Below, piece after piece: positions 17,949-26,524 of a stretch of DNA of 64,000 nucleotides (position 1 is the stretch's first letter; every line of letters starts with the position of its first letter). The DNA comes from Rhodococcus rhodnii (GTDB lineage Bacteria; Actinomycetota; Actinomycetes; Mycobacteriales; Pseudonocardiaceae): NCBI GenBank assembly GCA_000720375.1, contig JOAA01000020.1:62001-126000 (forward strand), given 5' to 3'. The notes below the pieces were generated by a model. That model did not search any database. It was not told the DNA's origin and saw only the letters and a program-made list of their open reading frames with translations. A program made the translations under genes and the position numbers.

Positions 17949-20201
17949 CTATTCGTCCGAATAGTCCCTTGCCGAGACCCGGCGGAGTACCGGTCCGCAA
18001 GCGGCGGCGGCTATCAATGCCACGAAGATCCCGAGCACGGCCGGCGTCAGAATCCACGGGTTCAACTCGAGCCCGCCCTTGATCAGGCTGAGCAGCCCCG
18101 AGCCGACCAGGACCCCGGCGGCACCCGCACCCAGCGTGGCGACCAGTGCGGGCAGCATCGCCTCGCGACGCAACGCCTTGGTCAACACGCTCACCGGAGT
18201 GCCCGCCGCGATCAGCGCCCCGAACGTCCGGCGCCGATCGACGACCGAGCCCGCCGCGGCCACGGCCGCGCTCACCCCGCCGAGCACGGTGGCGATGCTC
18301 AACCCGATCAACGTCGCACGCCGCAGGTCGCCTGCGAGAGTGTCCGCCCGAGCGTTGTACCGTTCGTTGCTGTACAACGAAACTCCAGGCAGGTTACGGA
18401 CAACCATGGTGTGCACCACGTCCCGGTTGGCCGGTGTCGTCACCACGGCAACAGTTCCGATGGCGTCCGGTGTGGACCCGAACACCGCCGGGTCCATCAG
18501 GATTCCGTACCACCCGCTGGGGTTGTACTCCCGGACCGAAACACCTTGGGGCAGCGCGACGTAGTCACCCGACCTGCTTGTGTACGACTGGAACTCCAGG
18601 CGTGACGGGTCGAGCGCCGTGCCGCGTGGCAGATAGATCGCCGGCCCCGGACGGCAGCCTTCGACCTGCGCACCGAGCACCTTCGAGGCGTCCGCACAAC
18701 CGAGCACAAAGCCCTGCATTGTGCGGTTGCGGTCGCTGTTGCTGCGGAAACTGCCTTCGCCGACCTCGATCACCGGTGCGTCGATGCCGCGCGCGGACAG
18801 GTCGGACTTCAACGCGGCGACCTGTTCCTGGGTGTGTCCCGTGCCTTCGGCGACGAACACGCCGTCCCGCCATTTCCCTGTGCTGTAACCGATTTGGCCT
18901 TCAACACTCGGGAACATGGCCAGTGCCATGGAGCCGGCGAAGACCGCGAGCACAACACCGGCGGACGCGCGGAACGCGGCCTTCGGGTCGTCCATCAGCC
19001 TGCGACCGGCCAACAGCGTGGCAGGCGAGCGCCAGCGCCGCGTGAAAACCTTGCCGATCAAGGACGTCACCAGCGGACCGACGAACACCAGCGACACCGC
19101 GACCGCGGCGAGTCCGATCAGGACGAAGAACATCCCGCTGTCGCCCCTGCTGTTCTGGGCGGCCCCGATCGCGACGACGAACGCCACAGCGGCACCGACG
19201 AGCCAGAGCAACCGAGCGGCGTTGGGCTGACGCTTGTTCTGCTGCTGCGCCGCACCCAACGGCCGGTTCACCACTCGCCGCAACCCGAGCACAGCCGCAC
19301 CAACGACCATAAGTGGAGCCAGCACAAGCACTCCGGCGATCAGCAGACCCGACGGTGACCAGTCCGACGGATACCAGTCGCCGCCGTCCCACGGAATCAG
19401 CGCGGTCAACTCCCGCAACGGGTACGTGATGGCGACACCGAGAACCGCACCGATGATCGACGCGATGGCAGTCTCAGCCGCGGTCATCGACACAACCTGC
19501 TGAGGAGTCGCCCCCGCAAGCCGCAACGCGGCGAGTCGGCGTTCCCGGCGCGCCGCCGTCAGCCGTGCCGCGGAGGCCACAAGCACAAGGCACGGCGCGA
19601 TCAGAACGACAATGCCGATCTGGCTGAGGAAAACCAGCATCGGGTTCACTTCGCCGCGGACACCGCCTGCCGTCAGACCGTCCCTCGGTGACGCGTTGGG
19701 CATCTCGTTGGGAGCATGCCCGACCATCGCGACCAGCTCGTCGGGGAACTTCAGTGCCTCGGGCCCGAACTGTCCGATGACCTTGCCCTTGAACCGATCG
19801 GCCAACCGGTCGGCAGGCAGGCTCGCGGCCAGCTTGGCCAACGCGGGCGACAAGAGCACCTCGTCCGGCCCGGGCACCTTCGGAATCCCCGGCGCGACAG
19901 GCACATTCGGCTTGAGCGCGGCCACGTCGAACCGTTCGATCCGCTGTGTGCCGATGTTGTCACGGGTGCTGGCGAACAGCACGGACGCGTCGCCGGATCG
20001 CCGGTCGAAGTCCTCCTGGTTGCTGTAGTACTCCTGACGCCAGCCTTCCCGGTCGGCACGGGACTGCAAGGCGCCCGGAACCGTTGCCAGCCACAGCACC
20101 AGTGTCACCCCGACCGCGACACCGACAGCTGTGAAGATGGCCGACATCCGGCTCCGGGAATCGCCCCGCAGGACCCGCAGTGCGAGCTGGAGGGGGTTCA
20201 T
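17949..20201 (-). CDS. FtsX-like ABC transporter permease
   Basis: 750 residues. It has an N-terminal membrane helix (AIFTAVGVAVGVTLVLWLA), a large extracellular part, and two FtsX-type three-helix blocks (one near IGIVVLIAPCLVLVASAARLTAARRERRLAALRLAGATPQQV, one at the C-terminus with RRRTFGALIAAGTPV). This is the MacB/LolC-type permease layout, working as mechanotransmission or export of peptides, lipids or antibiotics rather than import. ATG 20201 begins MNPLQLALRVLRGD; the stop of the ATPase gene overlaps it (ATGA), so the two are translated together. Confidence 0.92.
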   Translation of the reverse strand: MNPLQLALRVLRGDSRSRMSAIFTAVGVAVGVTLVLWLATVPGALQSRADREGWRQEYYSNQEDFDRRSGDASVLFASTRDNIGTQRIERFDVAALKPNVPVAPGIPKVPGPDEVLLSPALAKLAASLPADRLADRFKGKVIGQFGPEALKFPDELVAMVGHAPNEMPNASPRDGLTAGGVRGEVNPMLVFLSQIGIVVLIAPCLVLVASAARLTAARRERRLAALRLAGATPQQVVSMTAAETAIASIIGAVLGVAITYPLRELTALIPWDGGDWYPSDWSPSGLLIAGVLVLAPLMVVGAAVLGLRRVVNRPLGAAQQQNKRQPNAARLLWLVGAAVAFVVAIGAAQNSRGDSGMFFVLIGLAAVAVSLVFVGPLVTSLIGKVFTRRWRSPATLLAGRRLMDDPKAAFRASAGVVLAVFAGSMALAMFPSVEGQIGYSTGKWRDGVFVAEGTGHTQEQVAALKSDLSARGIDAPVIEVGEGSFRSNSDRNRTMQGFVLGCADASKVLGAQVEGCRPGPAIYLPRGTALDPSRLEFQSYTSRSGDYVALPQGVSVREYNPSGWYGILMDPAVFGSTPDAIGTVAVVTTPANRDVVHTMVVRNLPGVSLYSNERYNARADTLAGDLRRATLIGLSIATVLGGVSAAVAAAGSVVDRRRTFGALIAAGTPVSVLTKALRREAMLPALVATLGAGAAGVLVGSGLLSLIKGGLELNPWILTPAVLGIFVALIAAAACGPVLRRVSARDYSDE

Positions 20202-20875
20202 GCGGCAGCTCGCACCGCGATGAGGCCGTCCCGCATCTCGATGACCCGCTGCGCCCGATTCGCAACGGAGACATCGTGCGTCACGATGACGACGGCCGCG
20301 TTGGTCTCCTCGGCGACGGTCAGCAGAGCGCTGATCGTCTCCTGACCGGTCCGGGTGTCCAGTGCCCCGGTCGGTTCGTCCGCGAAGATCACCTGTGGCC
20401 GGTGGGCCAGTGCGCGGGCGATCGCCATCCGCTGCAACTGTCCACCGGAGACCTCGCCGGGCCTGCGGTCGGCCAGGCCGCCGAGGCCAAGCCGGACCAG
20501 CCATTCCCGGGCGGCGGCGATGCCCTGGTCGCGTGGCGTGCCGGCGAGCAGCATCGGCAGCGCCACGTTCTCCTCGGCGGTCAGCTCGGCGACCATCATG
20601 CCGGACTGGAACACGAACCCGAACTGCGAGCGGCGCAGCTTGCTGCGCTCGGTCTCCGACAGCCGGGTGATCGCCTGGCGGCCGAGGAACACCTCGCCGC
20701 CGTCAGCGGGCAGAATGCCGGCGAGCACGTGCAGCAGGGTCGACTTCCCCGAGCCGGACGGCCCGACGATCGCGACCACCTCGCCCGCCCCGATGGTGAT
20801 GTCCACCCCGGCGAGTGCGGTCACGTCCCCATAGCGTTTGACCACGCCACGTCCGGCCAGAATCGGCTCTGTCAC
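20198..20875 (-). CDS. ABC transporter ATP-binding protein (LolD/MacB type)
   Basis: 225 residues. Walker A IVGPSGSGKSTLLHVLAG, Q-loop FVFQSGMMV, signature VSGGQLQRMAIARAL, Walker B VIFADEPTGALD, and switch His in VIVTHD. The length and GALD-type Walker B fit the ATPases that pair with FtsX permeases. GTG at 20875 has a strong GAGGAG ribosome site 5 bases away. A stop codon in another frame (TGA) overlaps this GTG, and the ribosome site lies partly in a hairpin at 20884-20911, so expression looks controlled at the leader. Confidence 0.95.
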   Translation of the reverse strand: MTEPILAGRGVVKRYGDVTALAGVDITIGAGEVVAIVGPSGSGKSTLLHVLAGILPADGGEVFLGRQAITRLSETERSKLRRSQFGFVFQSGMMVAELTAEENVALPMLLAGTPRDQGIAAAREWLVRLGLGGLADRRPGEVSGGQLQRMAIARALAHRPQVIFADEPTGALDTRTGQETISALLTVAEETNAAVVIVTHDVSVANRAQRVIEMRDGLIAVRAAA

Positions 20876-20883
20876 CGTTTCTC

Positions 20884-20911
20884 CTCCTCGTCGCTTCCGA
20901 ACGACGAGGAG
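20884..20911 (-). promoter_or_regulatory. Leader hairpin overlapping the ribosome site of the ABC ATPase gene
   Basis: Perfect 10-bp arms CTCCTCGTCG (20884-20893) and CGACGAGGAG (20902-20911), loop of 8. In the minus-strand mRNA the 3' arm, CGACGAGGAG, contains part of the GAGGAG ribosome site of the GTG at 20875. Folding would partly hide that site. Confidence 0.6.
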
Positions 20912-20961
20912 ACTGCCGGGACCGAATGGGTTGCCGCTTCGGCCGGGGAGCCGGTGAAAAC

Positions 20962-20997
20962 GATCAGCGCATCGGCCATCTGGCTGATGCGCTGATC
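20962..20997 (-). terminator. Attenuator-like hairpin in the ABC operon leader
   Basis: Perfect 12-bp arms GATCAGCGCATC (20962-20973) and GATGCGCTGATC (20986-20997). On the minus strand the hairpin is followed by GTTTTC, like a weak intrinsic terminator. The carbonic anhydrase upstream already has its own terminator, so this one more likely attenuates the ABC operon. Confidence 0.55.
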
Positions 20998-21167
20998 GGT
21001 CAGTCGGCCACCCGGGTGATGTTCCGGCGCCGCCGCTGGGTGGAACAGGAGTGCCCTTCGTGGCGGGATAGCTCGAGCGCTGCGCCACGCGGACACGTAT
21101 GGAATCGCGGAATCGTCGACCGCCGGTCCTGAGCCCACGCGAGAGCTTGGACACCGGCCGATGAGCG

Positions 21168-21199
21168 TCAGGTGGTCGGCGGGACAGCCGACCACCTGA
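21168..21199 (-). terminator. Terminator hairpin after carbonic anhydrase
   Basis: Perfect 13-bp stem TCAGGTGGTCGGC (21168-21180) / GCCGACCACCTGA (21187-21199), 6-base loop, starting just after the carbonic anhydrase stop codon. There is no long T-run on the minus strand. Between it and 20997 I see no gene. Confidence 0.7.
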
Positions 21200-21206
21200 T
21201 CGGAAC

Positions 21207-21956
21207 TCAGCTGTGCGGGACCGCCGTGACGGTCCGGCCGTTCAGCGGCTGCACCTCACGGGAGTTGCCGTGCGGGAACAGGTGCTGGAAGCGGTCGATC
21301 GTCGCCTGGGTGACGGTCTTGTCGTGCATCAGGAACCACCGCACGCCCTCGGTGAACGGCTCCGTGGTCAGCGAACCCATGTACCGCAGCGTCGAGCGGT
21401 CGTGCGGGAGCAGGGTGTTCAGGTCGATCTGGGAGAGGTGTACGTTCGCACCGCACTCCGGGGCCAGCCTGGCCAGCACCGTGTCCACAGTGGAGGGCGC
21501 ACCGGCTCGCAGTGGGATGCCGATGACCGCCAGCTGCTTGGTGGTCACGTTCTCGTGCACGAGGTGCAGTTCAAGCGGGAAGCCGTGGCCTGCGAACTTG
21601 TGCTCGGACGGAGTGTGCCAGTGGAACTGCAGCAGCTTCCAGTGGGTGGGGTCCGTGCCCAGCGTGATGTACGGGTCGCCGGACTCGATCTCGGCCTTCT
21701 CGCTCTCCTCGTGGTGCCGGACGTTGCAGCCGTTGGGATCGGCCGCGTCCTTGCGGTCGTAGTGCAGGAGCAGGTCTGAACGGCCATAACTGACGTGCAG
21801 CTTCGGCGCGCCAAGGTCGACCCGGGTGGATTCCGGGGTGACGTTGATCGGGCTCTGCTGCGGAAGCTTCGACTCAGCCGGTCCGGCGAAAGCGACGATG
21901 CTCGCGGAAAGCGCTAACGGGACGAGGATGGCGGCAGCTTTTCTCATTCGTGCCAT
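21207..21956 (-). CDS. Secreted alpha-class carbonic anhydrase
   Basis: 249 residues with an N-terminal signal peptide (RKAAAILVPLALSASIVAFAGPAES). Family motifs are QQSPINV, the zinc-binding FHWHTPSEH with two His, and ELHLVHEN with the third. It interconverts CO2 and bicarbonate outside the cell. Compared with typical alpha enzymes the mature N-terminus is short: the usual W-x-Y segment before QSPI is absent, so the fold edge differs, though the zinc site is complete. Single gene with its own terminator; the upstream 154 bases are relatively A+T-rich and likely hold its promoter. Confidence 0.92.
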   Translation of the reverse strand: MARMRKAAAILVPLALSASIVAFAGPAESKLPQQSPINVTPESTRVDLGAPKLHVSYGRSDLLLHYDRKDAADPNGCNVRHHEESEKAEIESGDPYITLGTDPTHWKLLQFHWHTPSEHKFAGHGFPLELHLVHENVTTKQLAVIGIPLRAGAPSTVDTVLARLAPECGANVHLSQIDLNTLLPHDRSTLRYMGSLTTEPFTEGVRWFLMHDKTVTQATIDRFQHLFPHGNSREVQPLNGRTVTAVPHS

Positions 21957-22110
21957 ATGCGCGATCCTGCAGATGACTCAAGATTGCATACAACCTACGA
22001 AAGTCGGTTTTCGGACATAAAGCAGGTCACATCGGCGGCGATTTTCCGCCATGCGACATACACCACCGTACGTCCGTTTTTCTTGGACGAAAAGCCTAAA
22101 AACCGCCCTT

Positions 22111-23025
22111 TCAGGCAAGCGCGACCGGCATTGTCTCGCGAATAGCCGGAACGATCTCGCAGGCCCACCGCCCCAGCGAAACACTGTCCTGGGTGCCACC
22201 GTCGGCCGAGAAAAGGATGAAGCCGGACGCGCCGTGCTCGCCGACCGCGCCGGTGAGCTCCTCGACCCACTGGTCGACCGAACCACCGATCCACCTGCCG
22301 TTCTCGTCGCGCGTGGCGGCAAGCGGCCGGTCGGTGATCGTGCCCGGGAAGTTGTAGATCGTGCGGATGCTCCCGGGATCACGGCCGGCGGCAGCGGCCG
22401 CCTCATCGATGATCGGCCGCGACTCCCGGTAGCGCTTACTCAGCCAATCCGCGCCGTGGCCTGGTATCCACCCGTCGGCGACCCGGCCGGTGGCGGTCAA
22501 GGACTTTCGGCCGTTCGATCCTGTCCATACGGGCGGCGCGGGCACGGGCGCCGGTGCGATGTGCTCGACCCGGAAATGGCGACCTTCGTGCGTGATCGGC
22601 GGGCCACCGCCGGCCAGCTTCTTGATCAGGACGATGGCCTCCTCGAAGGCGTCCACCGCGTCGCCAGGCGCCAGCCGCGGAACACCCATCGCGGAGATCC
22701 GATCCCACAGCCCGCCCGCACCCATACCGAGCACGACACGGCCTCCCGACAATGCCGATAACGACGTCACCGTTCGCGCGAGTATCGGCGCGTGCCTGAG
22801 CGGAGAATTCGTGACGTTGACGAGCCCGGCAAGGCGCTGTGTCTGCCCCAGAACAAATCCGATTGCCGCGTACGCGTCCACACGGTCACCGAAATACGGA
22901 TGGTCCGAAACCGAAAACAGATCGAGCCCGTCCCGGTCGGCCTGCTTGGTCAAACGCAGCAGCTCAGCCTGGCTGTCTAACGCACTGGACGCGCCGAACC
23001 CGAAGACGATGGCTTGGTCGAACAT
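22111..23025 (-). CDS. LLM-class flavin-dependent oxidoreductase
   Basis: 304 residues, luciferase-like monooxygenase/F420 family: DGLDLFSVSDHPYF, GRVVLGMGAGGLWDR, APPVWTGSNGRKSLTATGRVADGWIPG and the C-terminal EELTGAVGEHGASGFILFSADGG. These enzymes use FMN or F420 on varied substrates. ATG 23025 starts MFDQAIVFGFG. Its promoter region holds two palindromic sites of MarR type, and the MarR gene is directly upstream on the same strand, so its expression is very probably controlled by that repressor. Confidence 0.9.
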   Translation of the reverse strand: MFDQAIVFGFGASSALDSQAELLRLTKQADRDGLDLFSVSDHPYFGDRVDAYAAIGFVLGQTQRLAGLVNVTNSPLRHAPILARTVTSLSALSGGRVVLGMGAGGLWDRISAMGVPRLAPGDAVDAFEEAIVLIKKLAGGGPPITHEGRHFRVEHIAPAPVPAPPVWTGSNGRKSLTATGRVADGWIPGHGADWLSKRYRESRPIIDEAAAAAGRDPGSIRTIYNFPGTITDRPLAATRDENGRWIGGSVDQWVEELTGAVGEHGASGFILFSADGGTQDSVSLGRWACEIVPAIRETMPVALA

Positions 23026-23049
23026 TACCCCAGACCCCCAACCCACAGA

Positions 23050-23090
23050 CAGTTCGTAGCACGAACCATACCAGTTCGTGCTACGAACTG
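23050..23090. promoter_or_regulatory. Double MarR-type operator
   Basis: Two 15-bp palindromes, GTTCGTAGCACGAAC (23052-23066) and GTTCGTGCTACGAAC (23074-23088), are themselves exact inverted copies, so 23050-23066 and 23074-23090 form a perfect 17-bp inverted repeat. Centre spacing is 22 bp, two helical turns. It sits between the MarR stop codon and the LLM start, which fits repression of the oxidoreductase by the adjacent MarR protein. Confidence 0.85.
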
Positions 23091-23093
23091 CCT

Positions 23094-23546
23094 CTAGGTC
23101 TGGTCCATGAAGACCGCGGGCACCTGGTTGTCCTGCACCACCCGGCTGAGCAGGCCGGCGAGCACGCCGCGTTCGGCCTCGCCGAGACCTTCCGGCAGTT
23201 TGTCCACTCTGCGACAGGTCTCCGCGTAGAACTCGGCGGCAAGCTTGCTGCCCCGCGCGGTGAGCGCGACCCGCACGGCACGCGTGTCCTGCGGATCTTG
23301 TTCGCGCCGTACCAATCCGTTGCGCTCACTGCGATCCACCAGGCCGGTCAGGCTGGACTTGGCCAAGCCCAGCACCGCCCCGAGTTCCGTCATGCCGTAC
23401 GGCCGCGCCATCAGCACGCACAACAACTGGCCTTGCTGCGAAGTGAGGCCGTACTCCCGAGCCGACTCGGTGTAGACCGCGTTGACCAGGAACGAGGTCC
23501 GCACCAGCGCGCTGACTACCCCGAATTGGCTCTCTTTCTTGCCCAC
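23094..23546 (-). CDS. MarR family transcriptional regulator
   Basis: 150 residues. It has the MarR winged helix: REYGLTSQQGQLLCVLM, MTELGAVLGLAKSSLTGLVDRSERNGLVRREQDPQDTRAVRVALTARG. A GTG at 23546 begins GKKESQFGVVSALVRTSF; GGCGGA is directly adjacent rather than well spaced, and no better in-frame start is visible. It lies upstream of the LLM oxidoreductase on the same strand with a double palindrome between them. Ligand unknown, probably a phenolic or other small inducer as in the family. Confidence 0.92.
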   Translation of the reverse strand: MGKKESQFGVVSALVRTSFLVNAVYTESAREYGLTSQQGQLLCVLMARPYGMTELGAVLGLAKSSLTGLVDRSERNGLVRREQDPQDTRAVRVALTARGSKLAAEFYAETCRRVDKLPEGLGEAERGVLAGLLSRVVQDNQVPAVFMDQT

Positions 23547-23566
23547 TCCGCCAAGGATAGGGCAGC

Positions 23567-24748
23567 TCAGGGCACCCGGGTCAGCTGCTCGCTCATCACC
23601 AGGAACGCACCAAGGCCGTGGAAGTCGTTGGTCTGCCGTGGCCGGTTGAAGTAGTGATTCAGGTCGCCAGGCCCGGTGCCGACCACGATCTCGCGGAGGT
23701 TGGTACGGCCGTCGCCGCCCAGCGAGATCCGTTGCAGCACGCCCTGATACCCGCGATCGGCCACCGCCTTGAAGCTCGCGTCGATGTATCCGCGCTCGAC
23801 CGCGCGCGAGATCATGTACGTGAACATCGCGGAGGCCGACGTCTCGGTCCAGTTGCCGCTCGTCGTGCCCCGGTCGACGACCTGGAACCAGCGGCCGCTC
23901 GCCGGGTCCTGGAACCGCTGGAAGCCGCCTGCCAGGTGCCGGACGATGTCGATCATCGCCTGCCGGCGGACGTGGTTGGCGGGCAACACTTCCAGGATGT
24001 CGATCGCCGCCATCGCGACCCAGCCGATCGCCCTGGCCCAGTGGAAGTCCGAGGCCCGGTCGGCGCCGGTCGCCCAGCCGGACGACCCGTCGGCGTCGTA
24101 GGCGTGGAACATCAGGCCGTTGCTGGACCGCAGGCGGTTGAAGTAGGTGACCATGTTGCGGGTGGACTCGTCGAACCCGTAGGTCTGGTTGTACTGCTTG
24201 GCGTAGTTGGCGATGAACGGCTGCGCCATGTATACACCGTCGGCCCAGAGCTGCCCGACGAAGCCGGTGTTGTGGATCATTCCGCCGTCCTGCGTGCGGG
24301 GGTAGGTGTTGAACCGGTTGCGGATCTTGTCGGCCGCGGTCTTGTAGCGCTGCTGCCCGGTTTCGGCGTGCAGGATCGGCAGCAGCACGCCGGGACGCAT
24401 CGCGTCGAGGTTGTTGAAGCTGTTGTTGATGTTGCCGTTGCCGTCGACGAACCGGTCCACCCACGCCTTCAGGTAGTTGAAGTACGCCTGGTTGCCGGTC
24501 CGCTTGTACACCAGGTACTGGCCGTAGAGGTATAGACCACGCGTGTAGTCCCAGCCGCCGAGGGTCGCGGGCGTGAACCGCGCCATCGTCGAGTCGACCA
24601 GCTCCACCGACCAGTCCGGCATGACCGCCGAAGCGGGGGAAGCGATGACTGGCAAGCAAAGCGCGGCTCCAGCGCCGCCGAGCAGCACTGAACGTCGTGT
24701 GGGCACTCCAGACCTCCGAGCGGCGATGCTGGCGGCGGAATCGGACAT
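23567..24748 (-). CDS. Tat-exported GH88/GH105-like unsaturated glycuronyl hydrolase
   Basis: 393 residues. The N-terminus has a Tat signal (TRRSVLLGGAGAALCLPVIASPASA). The rest is an (alpha/alpha)6 barrel with GH105 features: MRPGVLLPILHAETG, LWADGVYMAQPFIANY with the likely catalytic Asp, WARAIGWVAMAAIDIL and FTYMISRAVERG. Such enzymes release unsaturated galacturonic acid from pectin (rhamnogalacturonan) fragments made by lyases. No lyase lies nearby. It lies upstream of the MarR gene on the same strand, 20 bases apart, though a functional link is unlikely. Exact substrate uncertain. Confidence 0.82.
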   Translation of the reverse strand: MSDSAASIAARRSGVPTRRSVLLGGAGAALCLPVIASPASAVMPDWSVELVDSTMARFTPATLGGWDYTRGLYLYGQYLVYKRTGNQAYFNYLKAWVDRFVDGNGNINNSFNNLDAMRPGVLLPILHAETGQQRYKTAADKIRNRFNTYPRTQDGGMIHNTGFVGQLWADGVYMAQPFIANYAKQYNQTYGFDESTRNMVTYFNRLRSSNGLMFHAYDADGSSGWATGADRASDFHWARAIGWVAMAAIDILEVLPANHVRRQAMIDIVRHLAGGFQRFQDPASGRWFQVVDRGTTSGNWTETSASAMFTYMISRAVERGYIDASFKAVADRGYQGVLQRISLGGDGRTNLREIVVGTGPGDLNHYFNRPRQTNDFHGLGAFLVMSEQLTRVP

Positions 24749-24810
24749 TCAGCAGTGAAGCACCGCACCGGTCAAGGCGTCAATTTCCCGCTCAGCGAAA
24801 CACAAGGAAT

Positions 24811-24839
24811 GCCCGGCGGGGACAGGGATCCCGCCGGGC
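24811..24839 (-). terminator. Terminator hairpin after the chitinase gene
   Basis: Perfect 10-bp GC stem GCCCGGCGGG (24811-24820) / CCCGCCGGGC (24830-24839). A weaker inverted repeat (GTCCACT/AGTGGAC, about 24841-24866) sits between it and the chitinase stop. Together they can end the chitinase transcript. Confidence 0.65.
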
Positions 24840-24870
24840 CGTCCACTTCGACCATCTATAGTGGACTTTC

Positions 24871-26415
24871 CTAGAAGCCTGCCGTGATCCGGCTGAACTC
24901 CCAGTCGGGCTGCGCGATTCCGCTGCAGTGGGCGACGACGCCGCCACCTGGGCAACCGCGGTCCCGGTTGACCGACCAGAACGCGAGCCTGCCAAGGCCA
25001 CGGGACTTGGCGTAGTCACGGATCTGGGTCCATGTCTGGGTTGTGGTCAGCTCTTGCTGATCGGACAGGCCGTTCATGCCGGAGATGCCCATGTGCGCGT
25101 ACGCCTGGGCATCCGTCCAGCCGAAGGTCGACTTCAGCTTGTTCTTCAAGCCCTCACTGGCGTTCTGGGTGTCCGCGGCGATGTTCGAGCTGCCGAAGTC
25201 GAACGGCATGATGGTGAAGATGTCGATGTTCGCGTTCAGCGCCCGCGCCTGGTCGATCAGCCGGTTGCCGTAGAAGTTCGGGCCGCTGGTGGTGGTGCCG
25301 AACGTGACGATCGTCTGGATGCCCGGGTTGTTCTGCTTGACGATCCGCAACGCGTTGACGATCCGGTCGGCCACGGTGGTGTTCTCGAACTCGTCGGTGT
25401 TCTCGATGTCGATGTCGATCGCCTTGAGGTTGTACGCGTTGATCACCTGCTGGTAGGCACCGGCGAGCGCTTCCGGCGTCTGGCAGTTCGGGCCGAGCTT
25501 GTTGCCGCTCCAGCCACCGAACGACGGCACGATGTCGCCACCCGCGGCCCGGATCTGCTGGATCGCGGTCGCGTCAGCGCTGCCCTGCAGCGGCCGGGTG
25601 CCGTCCCACGCGGGCGAGCATCCGCCGCCGGACAGGATGAACGCCATCGTGAACCACTTGACGCCGGTCGCGTTCATGACCGTCTGCGGGTTCGGCGGGT
25701 TGCCCCAACCCATGTAGAGGTACGGCGCACCACGGCCACCGACCGGCTGCGGGCAACCGGTAGTGGTTCCCGTGGCAGGGCTGGACTTTCCGGATTCACC
25801 AAGGCTGTTGTACGCCGCGACCGTGTACGTGCGCGACTGACATGTGCCGAGACCTGAGATGGTCACGCTGGTGCCCGTGACCGTCGCGCGCACCGTTGTG
25901 CCTTCGTAAACGCGGTAGCCGGTGACTGTGCCCGTGGAAGCGCCCCAGGACAAGGAAATACTCGAGTTGGTGGTGCTCGTGACGTTCGGCGCTCCGGGAA
26001 TGCCTGGTGCGCCTGGGTTTGAAGGCCCGCTCGTGCATGAATCACCGTTGAGGCGGCAGTTCTGAATGCCGCCGAAGTTGCCGGGGCTCCCGTTGAAACC
26101 GAACGAGGCACTCGCGCCAGGCGCCAGCGGTCCCGCCCAGCCCGGCGGGGTGAAGGTGTAGTGCTGGCCGCTGCTGCTCCGGGTGGCGTCCCACGATGAC
26201 GTGATCTGCGCGCCCGCGGGCATGTCGAACTCGACAGTCCATGTGCTCAACGAGGTCGCCGAGCCATTGGTGACAGTGATTTTGCCTTCGAAGCCACTGC
26301 CCCAATCGGACACTTTCGTGAAGCTCGCGCTGAGTCCGTTGGCGGCGTTACTGGTTGCCGCGGGTAAGAAGAAGATCGCCGCGACCGCGGCTATGAACGC
26401 TGTGCAGGCGCGCAT
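24871..26415 (-). CDS. Secreted chitinase: CBM2-FnIII-GH18
   Basis: 514 residues. Signal peptide 1-24; CBM2-type module about 25-135 (VSDWGSGFEGKITVTN, WTVEFDMPAGAQI, SFGFNGSPG); fibronectin type III about 145-225; GH18 barrel about 232-510. The catalytic strand reads LKAIDIDIEN: the acid Glu and nearest Asps of DxxDxDxE are kept, but the first Asp is Lys, as in PF-ChiA-like GH18 enzymes. It cuts chitin outside the cell. A DasR-type palindrome at 26502-26517 lies 87 bases upstream of the start, so induction by N-acetylglucosamine through DasR is likely. Confidence 0.93.
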   Translation of the reverse strand: MRACTAFIAAVAAIFFLPAATSNAANGLSASFTKVSDWGSGFEGKITVTNGSATSLSTWTVEFDMPAGAQITSSWDATRSSSGQHYTFTPPGWAGPLAPGASASFGFNGSPGNFGGIQNCRLNGDSCTSGPSNPGAPGIPGAPNVTSTTNSSISLSWGASTGTVTGYRVYEGTTVRATVTGTSVTISGLGTCQSRTYTVAAYNSLGESGKSSPATGTTTGCPQPVGGRGAPYLYMGWGNPPNPQTVMNATGVKWFTMAFILSGGGCSPAWDGTRPLQGSADATAIQQIRAAGGDIVPSFGGWSGNKLGPNCQTPEALAGAYQQVINAYNLKAIDIDIENTDEFENTTVADRIVNALRIVKQNNPGIQTIVTFGTTTSGPNFYGNRLIDQARALNANIDIFTIMPFDFGSSNIAADTQNASEGLKNKLKSTFGWTDAQAYAHMGISGMNGLSDQQELTTTQTWTQIRDYAKSRGLGRLAFWSVNRDRGCPGGGVVAHCSGIAQPDWEFSRITAGF

Positions 26416-26501
26416 CGGGATTGCTCCTCGCTGCTGGCAGGGTTACGAGCGGAGCAACCTCGGTCACGCGCCTTGACCGGGTAGTTCACGTACCTGAAAG
26501 T

Positions 26502-26517
26502 ATTGGCATAGACCAAT
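26502..26517. promoter_or_regulatory. Candidate DasR-responsive element (dre) of the chitinase gene
   Basis: ATTGGTCTATGCCAAT on the minus strand. The Streptomyces dre consensus is ACTGGTCTAGACCACT or close variants; the left half matches and the right half keeps the CCA core. Its place in a chitinase promoter is exactly where dre sites are known to act. Confidence 0.65.
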
Positions 26518-26524
26518 CCGGTCG

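Noticed and set aside
21207..21956. Carbonic anhydrase considered as N-terminally deleted pseudogene
   Set aside because: The mature start is short, but signal peptide, all three zinc His and the C-terminus are in place in one frame, so I keep it as a gene.
24528..24539. AGGTATAGACCA, a DasR-like sequence inside the GH105 gene
   Set aside because: Two mismatches in the 12-bp core and intragenic; not stronger than chance.
23547..24659. Minus-strand frame running from the GH105 region into the MarR gene as one protein
   Set aside because: Only the last 150 codons look like a protein (MarR). The rest is an Arg/Pro-rich shadow of the GH105 gene.
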